A DNA stretch of 64,000 bases. Origin: Bacillus pseudomycoides (GTDB lineage Bacteria; Bacillota; Bacilli; Bacillales; Bacillaceae_G). A program made the position numbers and the translations under genes. The stretch is from NCBI RefSeq assembly GCF_022811845.1, contig NZ_CP064266.1, positions 2,728,001 through 2,792,000 of the forward strand, in the 5' to 3' direction. The notes beneath the pieces were generated by a model that had not been told where the DNA came from, ran no database searches, and was given only the letters and a program-made list of their open reading frames with translations. Positions 15,649 through 23,597 of the stretch are shown one piece after another. Each line of letters opens with the position of its first letter. The first letter of the stretch is position 1.

Positions 15649-17352
15649 ATGAAACTATTAGAAGCAGATACTAAAACCCTTGGATATCTATTATCATTAT
15701 CGTACGGTACCCTTAATATCCCTTATAGCCAAAGACCATATGAATGGGGGGAAGAACACGTAAATAGACTTTTTAAAGATTTTTATTCAGTATATGTAAA
15801 TCCAGAATCTAATCATGTACTAAACTTTATTACGGTTAGAATTGATGAGGATGATAACAATACTAAATATATTTTTGATGGTCAGCAAAGAACTGTAACT
15901 TCTTTATTGATGCTAACAGCAATTGTTAATGAGTTGAAAAAACTAGATGGTGACGCTATAGAATCTGCTGGTGGACTAACAAACCTATATTTATTTACTA
16001 CACATTGGAAACATACTAATAATACTAATCATAAGATCGTTTTTGAAAATGAAGATGCAAATAAAATGCTTCAAGATTACATCTTTAAAGGTGAGGAAAT
16101 TCCATCTTCCCATATTTTTTCAGACTATGATAATGCACTTTACTCCAATTACAAAACTATTATTAAATTATTACAAAAAACGTTTAATCAGAATCCTACT
16201 AAAGAGGAATTATTAGACTTTGCTGAGTCTATTTTAGAAAAGGTTCTAGTAATTATTATCGAAACACCATCTGAAAATATAGCTGAAGAAATGTTTGAAA
16301 CGTTAAATAGTACAGGGTTACAACTTGAGGATTTTTATGTATTAAAGAATACACTTGTTAGAATTTTGGATGAGGAGAGAGTGAAACCGCTTTGGTCTAC
16401 AATTGAACTTAATACTGATAGAATTAACAAAGGGAAATTTTTGAGTGCCTATGTAAATGCTGTTAACGGTAAAACACCTTCAAGTAACTTATATAGCCGT
16501 ATCGCGAAAATAAAGAAAACGAATTTAGAATCAGAATCAGGTGCATTAGAGTTTATTAACGAACTTAAGAAAGCATCTGATATCTTTTTAAAGATCGAAA
16601 AACCTTCACAACGCACCGAGGGAAGCTTAGAGGAAAACTTAAAATATACTAAATACATTACTACACTTAGTTTATTGAATGCTAATCAATATAAACCGGT
16701 TCTCATCGCGATGGGATTAAAAGACTTTCAAATATCCGAAGTTAATAATGTTTTAAATAAAATTATCAGTTTACAAATTAGAAATATATTTATTTCCGAT
16801 ATTAACGCAAATACATTAGAACAATTTTATCCAAGTTTAGCAAAAGAAATTTATGACGGTGTTTGCACAAATGTTAATGAAATTATTACAAAAATAAATT
16901 CTGAAATAATTAGTGACACTCTATTGTATGAACACTTTAATAATAAAGTTATTAAATCGAGTAAAGATGAATCAATTATTAGGTTTATTTTAAAAGAGAT
17001 TTATAATCATCAAAATCCTGAAATTTCGGTTAATAATAATTCTCGGGAAGTTAATTTGGAACATATCTTACCTAAAAAACCAGCTACAGGAAGTCAATGG
17101 TTAACTGACTTTGCAGATGATGAATTTCGTCATATTGCTACAAGGAAAATTGGGAATTTAACAGTTTTATATGGGAAATTAAATTCTTCAATTAAGAATA
17201 AAGATTTTATAATCAAACAGCCTGCTTATAGCCAAAGTGTGATTCCACAAAATCAAGTCCTATCAACTCTATCAGAGTGGAAGCAGCCTCAGATTGATCA
17301 AAGAACTATAGATTTGTATAACCAATTCACTCGTATATGGACTAAAGAATAA
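15649..17352 (+). CDS. GmrSD-like DUF262/DUF1524 restriction protein
   Basis: 567 residues. N-terminal DUF262 (about 15-240) has the GmrS signatures IPYSQRPYEWGEE and DGQQRT (77-82), a ParB-like nucleotide-binding fold. C-terminal DUF1524 (about 440-550) has the HNH-like LEHILPKK (His near 472) and KIGNLTVLYGKLNSSIKNKDF. In GmrSD the two parts make an NTP-dependent endonuclease against glucosylated hydroxymethylcytosine DNA; many single-chain relatives are antiphage proteins. ATG after AGAGGTG. It stands alone with its own terminator, and with the EVE/HNH gene gives the island two modification-sensing defence candidates. Confidence 0.85.
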   Translation: MKLLEADTKTLGYLLSLSYGTLNIPYSQRPYEWGEEHVNRLFKDFYSVYVNPESNHVLNFITVRIDEDDNNTKYIFDGQQRTVTSLLMLTAIVNELKKLDGDAIESAGGLTNLYLFTTHWKHTNNTNHKIVFENEDANKMLQDYIFKGEEIPSSHIFSDYDNALYSNYKTIIKLLQKTFNQNPTKEELLDFAESILEKVLVIIIETPSENIAEEMFETLNSTGLQLEDFYVLKNTLVRILDEERVKPLWSTIELNTDRINKGKFLSAYVNAVNGKTPSSNLYSRIAKIKKTNLESESGALEFINELKKASDIFLKIEKPSQRTEGSLEENLKYTKYITTLSLLNANQYKPVLIAMGLKDFQISEVNNVLNKIISLQIRNIFISDINANTLEQFYPSLAKEIYDGVCTNVNEIITKINSEIISDTLLYEHFNNKVIKSSKDESIIRFILKEIYNHQNPEISVNNNSREVNLEHILPKKPATGSQWLTDFADDEFRHIATRKIGNLTVLYGKLNSSIKNKDFIIKQPAYSQSVIPQNQVLSTLSEWKQPQIDQRTIDLYNQFTRIWTKE

Positions 17353-17356
17353 AAAG

Positions 17357-17398
17357 AAAAAACTACTGCTATATTTCTTATGGTGGTAGTTTTTTCTT
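17357..17398 (+). terminator. terminator of the GmrSD-like gene
   Basis: AAAAAACTAC and GTAGTTTTTT stem with T tail, 5 bp after the stop. Confidence 0.75.
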
Positions 17399-17544
17399 TA
17401 TGATCAATACTTTAAAAATCTATTTTAAACAGGATATATTCTCTTAGGCATGAGGGGAAAACTCACCTTAGAATAGGGGGCATTTTCTATATTACTAATC
17501 ATATTCAATAACTATTTACCTATGATTTCCTATTGGGCTATATT

Positions 17545-17625
17545 CATAACTTAATAGTATTGACACCGAAAAGTCATTGCAGTATTATCAAGGTATCAAT
17601 CAGTGTCATAACTTAGTGTCATAAA
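17545..17625. promoter_or_regulatory. candidate recombination (res) site of the serine recombinase
   Basis: TGACAC (17561-17566) faces two direct GTGTCATAA boxes (17603, 17616), and CATAACTTA occurs twice (17545, 17607). Such repeated arms directly upstream of a small resolvase gene are typical of res sites that also serve as its operator. Confidence 0.5.
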
Positions 17626-17652
17626 AAACTGTAAAAAAGGGGATAATACATA

Positions 17653-18207
17653 ATGAAATACGGATACGCACGAGTAAGTACGGTGTCACAGGAATTAGAG
17701 GCACAATTAACAGCATTAGAAAATGAAGGCTGTGACAATATTTATTCTGAGAAGTTTACAGGAACTAAATCAGATAGACCACAATTACAAGAAGTTCTTT
17801 CAATCCTAAAAGAAGGTGATACATTAGTTGTCACTAAACTAGATAGATTAGCAAGAAACACTGTTGAGGGAATCGAGATCGTAAAAGGATTATTTTCTAA
17901 AGGTGTAAGAGTTCATGTTTTAAATGTGGGACTATTAGAAGATACGACAATGGGAAGATTCTTTTTAACTACATTACTAGCTGTGGCAGAAATGGAAAGA
18001 AACTTAATTGTAGAACGTACCCAGGAAGGCAAAGCCATTGCCAAACAAAAGCCTGACTTCAAGGAAGGTAGACCAAACAAATACAGTAAAAAACAGATAG
18101 AACACGCTTTAGGGCTACTAGAAACCCACTCATATAAGCAAGTAGAGGAAATCACAGGTATTAGTAAAAGTACGCTTATTAGGGCTAAAAGGAAGGTGAT
18201 AAAATAA
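17653..18207 (+). CDS. serine recombinase, resolvase/invertase type
   Basis: 184 residues: catalytic domain 1-130 with MKYGYARVST (Ser9 nucleophile), TKLDRLARNT and MERNLIVERTQEG, then a C-terminal helix-turn-helix (about 145-182, YKQVEEITGISKSTLIRAKRK). This is the length of Tn3-type resolvases and plasmid multimer resolvases. ATG after AAAAGGGG. The repeats upstream are its likely site. Confidence 0.92.
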   Translation: MKYGYARVSTVSQELEAQLTALENEGCDNIYSEKFTGTKSDRPQLQEVLSILKEGDTLVVTKLDRLARNTVEGIEIVKGLFSKGVRVHVLNVGLLEDTTMGRFFLTTLLAVAEMERNLIVERTQEGKAIAKQKPDFKEGRPNKYSKKQIEHALGLLETHSYKQVEEITGISKSTLIRAKRKVIK

Positions 18208-18409
18208 TGGACACTATGGAAACTTTAAAAACAATGAATTTGTAATAAAGGCATCAGACCATGCTACAAAGCAAGTATTCGCCACTGAGATGGATTTAAA
18301 AGCTGGGCTGGATGTTTACCTTGATGTTATCCATGAATACGAACTAGATGTATCCGAGAACTTGTTGGCATTAGTTATACATTACTTAAAAAACCATTTT
18401 AATATGTAG
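18207..18409 (+). pseudogene. small gene with broken start
   Basis: The ATG at 18207 overlaps the resolvase stop but its frame ends after 12 codons. The neighbouring frame reads NNEFVIKASDHATKQVFATE, then LKAGLDVYLDVIHEYELD and NLLALVIHYLKNHFNM to 18409 without a start codon before 18292. A frameshift near 18225 would join them. A shortened product from ATG 18292 is possible. Confidence 0.45.
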
Positions 18410-18680
18410 GGGGCTGAAAATCTTCTTTTTTGTGCAAGAAAAACATTTCTGAGTCGGCTGTATAAAGAGGGCGGAGAAGTGGGAAAAGTGACAATTGCAC
18501 AGAAAAGAACAACTAATCCATTCTAATGAATGCGGTCGTATCAAGGGCTGAACACTATTTTTTAACATTTCACTGATTGTGCATTCCATAACTGAATTCA
18601 CACATGAAATTACGATATATAGTAAAACCCCTCAGAAATAACCTGAGAGGTTTCATATACTATTAAGATTATGTTAGTCA
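18410..18680. other. noncoding stretch with bidirectional terminator
   Basis: Nothing coding is convincing. ACCCCTCAG-AAATAA-CCTGAGAGGT (about 18625-18652) is a bidirectional terminator between the plus genes and the minus gene at 18681. Confidence 0.55.
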
Positions 18681-18911
18681 CTATTTAGCTAGGTTCATAA
18701 ACTCGTTACTGTGGCTATCTTTGTATTTCATGAACAAGTTATAACAATCTTTTCTACTCTTACCATTTACAATACTTCTAATAGTTGCCTTAGTGACAGG
18801 AAACATTGTTTCTAACTGGTAAGGCTGATAACCTTTCACCTTGTTTAGATACAGTATTTTATATACGTCCTTATCTGTCAATTTTACGTTGTTAAATCCA
18901 ATACCATTCAT
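18681..18911 (-). CDS. small helix-turn-helix protein
   Basis: 76 residues from ATG 18911 (AAGGA site). Residues 12-58 carry a HTH-like pattern (YQPYQLETMFPVTKATIRSIVNGKSRKD), similar to small phage DNA-binding proteins. The GTG two codons upstream is too close to the ribosome site. Confidence 0.6.
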   Translation of the reverse strand: MNGIGFNNVKLTDKDVYKILYLNKVKGYQPYQLETMFPVTKATIRSIVNGKSRKDCYNLFMKYKDSHSNEFMNLAK

Positions 18912-18961
18912 AAACACCTTTCCTTTCCAAATAATTTAGCCTTTTAATTCGCATTTCTTAT

Positions 18962-19192
18962 TCAATTATCATAATCTTCTTCATGTGGATTCTCATCAAT
19001 TGGTTCTAGGTCTATAATTAAACGCTTAACAATTCCTTTTTCATCTGTTTCACCAAATACAGAAAACCAACCTCCATCACTTTCTGTCTCTATTTGTAGT
19101 CCTAAAATATCACAATCCCCTAATCGAATAGTTTCTGTGTCTGTAGCAAACTCCCCTAAATAAATAATGCTATTCTTAACGTTTGTTTTCAT
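18962..19192 (-). CDS. hypothetical acidic protein, 76 residues
   Basis: ATG 19192 with GGAGG 8 bp upstream; the longer frame to 19207 includes the ribosome site and was not used. Sequence is acidic and beta-rich (IYLGEFATDTETIRLGD). No recognised family. Confidence 0.55.
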   Translation of the reverse strand: MKTNVKNSIIYLGEFATDTETIRLGDCDILGLQIETESDGGWFSVFGETDEKGIVKRLIIDLEPIDENPHEEDYDN

Positions 19193-19452
19193 TGTTAGTA
19201 CCTCCAAGTATTTGATTTATTGGGGCTTGTTATTGCCCCTTACAAAGAGGTACTTGCAATTTCGTTTTATAATAGGACATCAATTTGAAAAAATTTTATA
19301 AGAACAACAAAAAGGTTATATTCCTTACACAAAAATGCCAGACCTTGAAATAACTTTACTAATAAATCTCCTTTTATGATTCAAATTCTTAATGTTTTCC
19401 TAATGCTATTCTCGTGGGAAGATATGATGATAAAAAATAAAAGGATCGGCTA

Positions 19453-19689
19453 CTATACCCATCCTCGTCTTTTCCTATATTCTTGGTCAACTTCTTCTAT
19501 ACATTCCTTTGAACAAACCATACGCCCCACCAAATCACCACTATACTCGTCGCAGTAGCACCAAGTGTAAAAAACACCTTCAGGTTCTTTAGGAACGTAT
19601 ATAACCTTGTTGCATTGCATACAGCGATAATACCAATGACCTTTGTATTTCTTTTTATATGGATTGAAAAAATATCGTTCTAGTTCCAC
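19453..19689 (-). CDS. small putative zinc-binding protein
   Basis: 78 residues, GTG start with AGAGG. Cysteine pairs CMQC (about 23-26), CYC (44-46) and CSKEC (59-63) suggest a structural zinc site. Aromatic and basic; phage-type small protein of unknown role. Confidence 0.55.
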   Translation of the reverse strand: MELERYFFNPYKKKYKGHWYYRCMQCNKVIYVPKEPEGVFYTWCYCDEYSGDLVGRMVCSKECIEEVDQEYRKRRGWV

Positions 19690-20052
19690 ACCATTTCCTC
19701 TTGTTATTTATATCAAACAATGAAAATACTATTGATTTCATCATTCCTCTAATAACTATTTACTGTCTCACGTCCAATCGAATCGTAGGACTCACTACAT
19801 AACAATTATCTTTCATTCAATTATTCGTTTCTCTATACTCCGCTACGCTGCGTATGTGGTCGTTCCACTCCCACGTTGTTTACGACTAATATAGAATATT
19901 ATTTTTTTTATTAACCGCACTATTCACATGGAGAGGGATAGTTTGTATCCCTCGGAGTGTGTATAGTGTATTTTTTCTTTCTTTAAGGAAATGGTTTTAA
20001 AAGCTTGATATATCAGCGTTTGTAGAGTTATTTGCTAGTTTTTTTATGCAAA
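19690..20052. other. noncoding stretch with a long hairpin
   Basis: No gene. The main feature is the 60-bp hairpin at 19917-19976. The stretch TACTCCGCTACGCTGCGTATG is locally GC-rich for this region. Confidence 0.55.
19917..19976 (+). terminator. long stem-loop with T tail, possible small RNA
   Basis: CACTATTCACA and GAGGGATA pair with TATCCCTC and TGTGTATAGTG (about 20 paired positions with a small internal bulge), then TATTTTTTC. It would end a plus-strand transcript, yet no plus-strand gene precedes it. It could be a small RNA or an origin-type structure near the helicase gene. Confidence 0.5.
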
Positions 20053-21321
20053 TTAAATCTCATTATTTAAGTACATTTCTAATAATGTCCGCATTCTTTC
20101 AGAAGGAATATAAACATTGATAGAGTCGTCATTGCGAATAGCACTTCTAAATAACCACTGGAGTAATTCTGATAGTGCAAATAAATCCTCATTTACTTTA
20201 ATATCATGTGAATGGAAGAAGCGTTTAATCATTGGATTCATATACCTATTCGCTAAATAAATACAAGTATTAGCCGCTGCATATTCATTTGTAGCCCTGG
20301 CATTTATAGGAACAAACCTTTTACTTAGTCCAATTGGTGTTAAAATCTTTTTATTATCTTTGAAAGTTGTCCAAATAACATGTTTTGTAGAACAGTTTAT
20401 TTTGTGACGATAAAAGTTATAGCTATTCTTCTTGATCATATCTTTATAGTACTTATTTTTGAGATTGATGTTTAAATGACTTTTACTAAAAGCATTATGT
20501 TTTTCACCTACTTTGTTTATATCTCGATTATCACTAGGAGAGGAATAATAAATGTTAATTAGTGATTTGAAACGCTGACGGTCTTCACCTTTTTTTCCCT
20601 TATATTCTGTTAGATAATAACCGAGTTTAGCATCGTACCCCACGGATTGATACGTAAACCTCATGTTAAATAAACGGTAATAGTAACACTGAATTTGCCC
20701 CTCGAACATATAGGTTAAAATAAATACCTCGCTGAACGCTTTAAATAGTTCGGTAGGGAATAGCCAATACATTTTACTTTCATCAAATAAAATTAAATTT
20801 CCCGCATTAGCTAAGTTTCTGATAGTTTGATAATTCCCCGAATCATATTCACCGTTATTCCATTTCACTTCACCTTTCGTTCCGATTGATACAATTGGAG
20901 TGCCTTTATCATCAGTAGAATTCAATAGAATTTTAATATCATCTTTTGTCATGTTAATTTCATCAATGGTATCTAATACCTCATCTAAGATTAGTACATA
21001 GTTTTCCGCTTCAATTAGCTGAATAAGTTCCGAGTCACATCTTTTAAATAATGCATGAGTAGAAACAATATTCTCACCATTAGCAATTGCTTGTTTAAGT
21101 GAATCCGATTTGTTTCGCCTACCGTTCTGTTCTGGTTGAACAAAAGGCTTGGTTGTATATTCAATAATCCGTTTAATTTCTGTTAGATACGGTGTAATAA
21201 AGATAAACTTTGTTCCTGTTGGACTTTCATTGATATATTGAATCGCCCAACTAGTTTTACCACTACCCATAATTGAATCAATGATGTTAATTTTTGTTTG
21301 TACTGAATGGTTTAATAACAT
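20053..21321 (-). CDS. P-loop ATPase, phage-type helicase-like protein
   Basis: 422 residues. Walker A in IDSIMGSGKTSWA (near residue 20) and Walker B in LILDEVLDTIDE (about 110-121) fit an SF2-type DEAD-like ATPase. The later half has no recognised motor motifs and does not show the usual SF2 motif VI, so helicase action is unproven. ATG 21321 with AAAGGAG is preferred over an open frame to 21453. Such proteins occur in Bacillus phages and islands, probably for element DNA replication or processing. Confidence 0.65.
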   Translation of the reverse strand: MLLNHSVQTKINIIDSIMGSGKTSWAIQYINESPTGTKFIFITPYLTEIKRIIEYTTKPFVQPEQNGRRNKSDSLKQAIANGENIVSTHALFKRCDSELIQLIEAENYVLILDEVLDTIDEINMTKDDIKILLNSTDDKGTPIVSIGTKGEVKWNNGEYDSGNYQTIRNLANAGNLILFDESKMYWLFPTELFKAFSEVFILTYMFEGQIQCYYYRLFNMRFTYQSVGYDAKLGYYLTEYKGKKGEDRQRFKSLINIYYSSPSDNRDINKVGEKHNAFSKSHLNINLKNKYYKDMIKKNSYNFYRHKINCSTKHVIWTTFKDNKKILTPIGLSKRFVPINARATNEYAAANTCIYLANRYMNPMIKRFFHSHDIKVNEDLFALSELLQWLFRSAIRNDDSINVYIPSERMRTLLEMYLNNEI

Positions 21322-22086
21322 ATCTAAACTCCTTTTCCCGTATAGTTCTGTAAGATTTGTCTTACAAACACTCACTTGCAGGAAAAGAACAAAATAGGAC
21401 AAATAAATTTGATCAGTAGTAATTATTTTTCTATCAGTTATTAAACAGGTCACACAAATATATTGTTCTATGGCTGTTATCGCTACTTGTTAGTAGTGGT
21501 TGTTTTGTTCTACAACTATCCGTAATTAGTGGTAGTTAAAATCCTTTAAATCACTTGACTTTTGGTTTTACTTTTCACTGAATTAACTAGATTTGTCTAG
21601 GAAACATGGGCAAAAGAATGACTACCTTTATAACATTTTGAAAAAAAACAAAGTGCTATAAAAGTAGACGTCCTTTAATACTGAATTGAACTGAGTTTGC
21701 TGAGGTTTCCACTGTATCACCTTGTTTGAACGCTAGATTTTCATCTGCAACGAACTTTTAACATGTCATGCTTGTCCAACATGCTGAAAAACTTAGGGAA
21801 GGTATTGTAACTACTGACATAACCTTAATTACTCGTAACCTAATATGATCTTTCTTATTCGTTGCTACCTGTACCATAGTACACCAAGCAACCAGCCGAA
21901 CCGTTAATGGTCGTTCTCACCTAGACTCCTAACAACGCAAACAAGGAAACATTATCCGTTAGGACGCTTAATTTTATGACATTGGCTTAGCTAACCTGTT
22001 CAAGTGTTTAGTGTGGTGTTAGGTCATTCCCACATTCGAAAATCTCTGTACACTGGCTAAAAAAGACAATAGGAAACTAGACCTCT
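21322..22086. other. noncoding / decayed region before the integrase
   Basis: No intact gene over about 760 bp. One decayed coding segment is seen at 21657-21755 on the minus strand. Confidence 0.55.
21657..21755 (-). pseudogene. C-terminal remnant of an unknown gene
   Basis: Minus strand reads KFVADENLAFKQGD, then TVETSANSVQFSIKGRLLL, stop. The sequence is protein-like, and a related-looking piece (FSMLDKHDMLKV) precedes it in another frame. No start; function unknown. Confidence 0.35.
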
Positions 22087-22198
22087 TGCATTATATTTTT
22101 GAAAAATTTATAATAGAGGTGCTGAATGTACGGAATTTCCGTTATTTGGTTTTGAATGTGAATTTTGGTCACCTATTGCCGTAGGTGGCTTTTTTCCT
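22087..22198 (+). ncRNA. short promoter-terminator transcript, possible micropeptide
   Basis: TTGCAT (22087-22092) and TATAAT (22109-22114) are spaced 16 bp. About 60 bp on, CACCTA-loop-TAGGTG with a T6 tail (about 22172-22197) would end the transcript, giving an RNA of roughly 75 nt. It carries the palindrome ACGGAATTTCCGT (22130-22142) and a 9-codon frame MYGISVIWF after AGAGGTG. It faces the 3' end of the integrase gene. Confidence 0.45.
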
Positions 22199-22200
22199 AT

Positions 22201-23118
22201 TTATATATCTATCGTATTTAAAGGATTAAACTTGTCGTTTTGTTCTTTTAAGTCGTTTCCCCACATAGCAGCATACCGTTCTGTTACCACTATAGATGAA
22301 TGCCTCATTAACCTTTGAACTGCAAATGTACTCATTCCCGATTGGATACAACGTTGACAAAATGTATGTCTAAATGTATGGCTGGAAAGACGTACATCTT
22401 TAAAATTCATAATCTTAGCTAGACGTTTAAAGACGTTTTGTACCGCATTAGGAGTTAATTGTTTATTGGAACGGTTTGTAAAAACGTATTCTGAAAGTCC
22501 TTTTTCTACAAAGGTCTGTTCGCAAAATGTTTTGTATGTTGCTAACTCCATAAGTACCTTATCGGCAACAGGAATAGATTCTCTTTTACGACTTTTCCCA
22601 AACACAGATAAAGTTTGATACTTGAAGTCTATATCAGTCCATTTTAGGGAACATAATTCTGATTGTCTTAACCCTGTACCAAGTAAAACAACGATAATGG
22701 AATAGTCACGATATGCGTAAAAGGTTTTTTCTCGCTGTTTGATCCTTCTATAGTAGTTAAGCATTTGCTTAATGTGATAATCCGTAAATACATCAATACG
22801 TACATCTTCTCGTGCCTTCTGTATTTTCTTAGCAGGATTATTTTTAATGACTTCACATTCAATCATATAATTAAGAAAAGCACGAATACGTTGCAACTTA
22901 GAGTTTGTAGTGGTTGCGTTGTTTCCTTTCTTTTGATAATGCAAGATGTATCGCTTCATAATACTTGCAGTAATATCCTCAACATTTATCACATCATGTT
23001 CTAAACAGAAATCCTCAAACTGTTTCAGAATGTCTCGATAGCTTTGTAGCGTTTTCGGTGTAACATTCTTAAATTCTCGATCGTCCAAGAAATCAAGGAC
23101 AGCAAATTTTAACAACAA
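22201..23118 (-). CDS. tyrosine integrase of the island
   Basis: 305 residues from TTG 23118. SAM-like N-terminal core-binding domain (about 8-100), catalytic domain with Arg151 (GTGLRQSEL), Lys176, His247-xx-Arg250 (SSHTFRHTF), His273 (MRHSS) and nucleophile Tyr282 (TERYAAMWG), all present, so it should be active. It drives integration into tRNA-Val, whose 3' end lies 120 bp away. The frame is open to an ATG at 23184, but those first 22 codons run through a terminator hairpin and have no ribosome site; GGGGTGG before the TTG fits better. Confidence 0.9.
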   Translation of the reverse strand: MLLKFAVLDFLDDREFKNVTPKTLQSYRDILKQFEDFCLEHDVINVEDITASIMKRYILHYQKKGNNATTTNSKLQRIRAFLNYMIECEVIKNNPAKKIQKAREDVRIDVFTDYHIKQMLNYYRRIKQREKTFYAYRDYSIIVVLLGTGLRQSELCSLKWTDIDFKYQTLSVFGKSRKRESIPVADKVLMELATYKTFCEQTFVEKGLSEYVFTNRSNKQLTPNAVQNVFKRLAKIMNFKDVRLSSHTFRHTFCQRCIQSGMSTFAVQRLMRHSSIVVTERYAAMWGNDLKEQNDKFNPLNTIDI

Positions 23119-23153
23119 AAAAAACCACCCCGCATTTTTTGCGAAGTGGTTTC
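23115..23153 (-). terminator. terminator between tRNA-Val and the integrase
   Basis: On the minus strand AACCACTTCGC pairs with GCGGGGTGGTT (two G-U pairs) around an A-rich loop, followed by TTTTTT. It would stop tRNA transcripts before the integrase. Its 3' arm also holds the integrase's probable ribosome site. Confidence 0.65.
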
Positions 23154-23235
23154 CGTTTAGTCGTACCGGTTTGGTAATGACCATAACATTTTTAATTGTT
23201 AAGAAACGTATCCAAACCCTTGATATAACTAACTA

Positions 23236-23282
23236 TATGACCCCGGAGAGGCTCGAACTCACGACCTCCACCCTGTCAAGGT
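23236..23282 (-). repeat. island attachment repeat, right end
   Basis: 47 bp identical to 9467-9513. Here it is the 3' part of the intact tRNA-Val gene. Confidence 0.9.
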
Positions 23283-23310
23283 GGCGCTCTCCCTGCTGAG
23301 CTACGGGATC
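23238..23310 (-). tRNA. tRNA-Val (GAC anticodon)
   Basis: 73 nt. Acceptor GATCCCG/CGGGGTC, D stem GCTC/GAGC, anticodon stem CCACC/GGTGG with loop TTGACAG (anticodon GAC, Val), T loop TTCGAGC. The T stem GTGAG/CTCTC has one T-T mismatch. CCA is not encoded. It is the integration target of the island. Confidence 0.9.
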
Positions 23311-23597
23311 GTAAAAAATATTAATGGTATTTTATGTCTGATAATTCTGTTAAGTTGATTATACAGAACTAAGTGTCACATTACAATAGTTTTTAATTGC
23401 AATATTTAAACGGTTATATACTATTTGAAAATGAGAAGCGTATTGGAGGGTTGGACGGGTTAGAAGACAGAAAGGTTTAAATTATAATTATATATAATAT
23501 ATATCAATTTAAATTGAAAAATCGATATAATCTCTGTCTTTTTGGGGGGAGGATTATGATCTATAAATAGCGTAATAAATAAAAGGAGAGTATCACA
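23311..23597. other. intergenic region after tRNA-Val
   Basis: No gene seen; AT-rich, with a GGGGGGAGG run near 23545 that is not followed by a usable frame. Confidence 0.5.

Larger units (their letters stand above)
9467..23282. mobile_element. 13.8-kb integrative element in tRNA-Val
   Basis: Bounded by 47-bp direct repeats of the tRNA 3' part, with a tyrosine integrase directly next to the intact tRNA: the classical layout of a tRNA-targeted genomic island. Cargo: EVE/HNH restriction-like protein, two membrane proteins, GmrSD-like enzyme, serine resolvase, helicase-like ATPase and small unknowns. No capsid, tail, relaxase or T4SS gene is seen, so it is not a complete prophage or ICE. Confidence 0.9.

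Noticed and set aside
18386..18601. 71-codon minus frame after the resolvase
   Set aside because: No ribosome site and overlaps the small broken plus-strand gene; protein is not credible.
23119..23184. Longer integrase start at ATG 23184
   Set aside because: These codons run through a terminator hairpin and lack a ribosome site.
9467..23282. Complete prophage or ICE
   Set aside because: No capsid, portal, terminase, tail, relaxase or conjugation gene is visible in the island.
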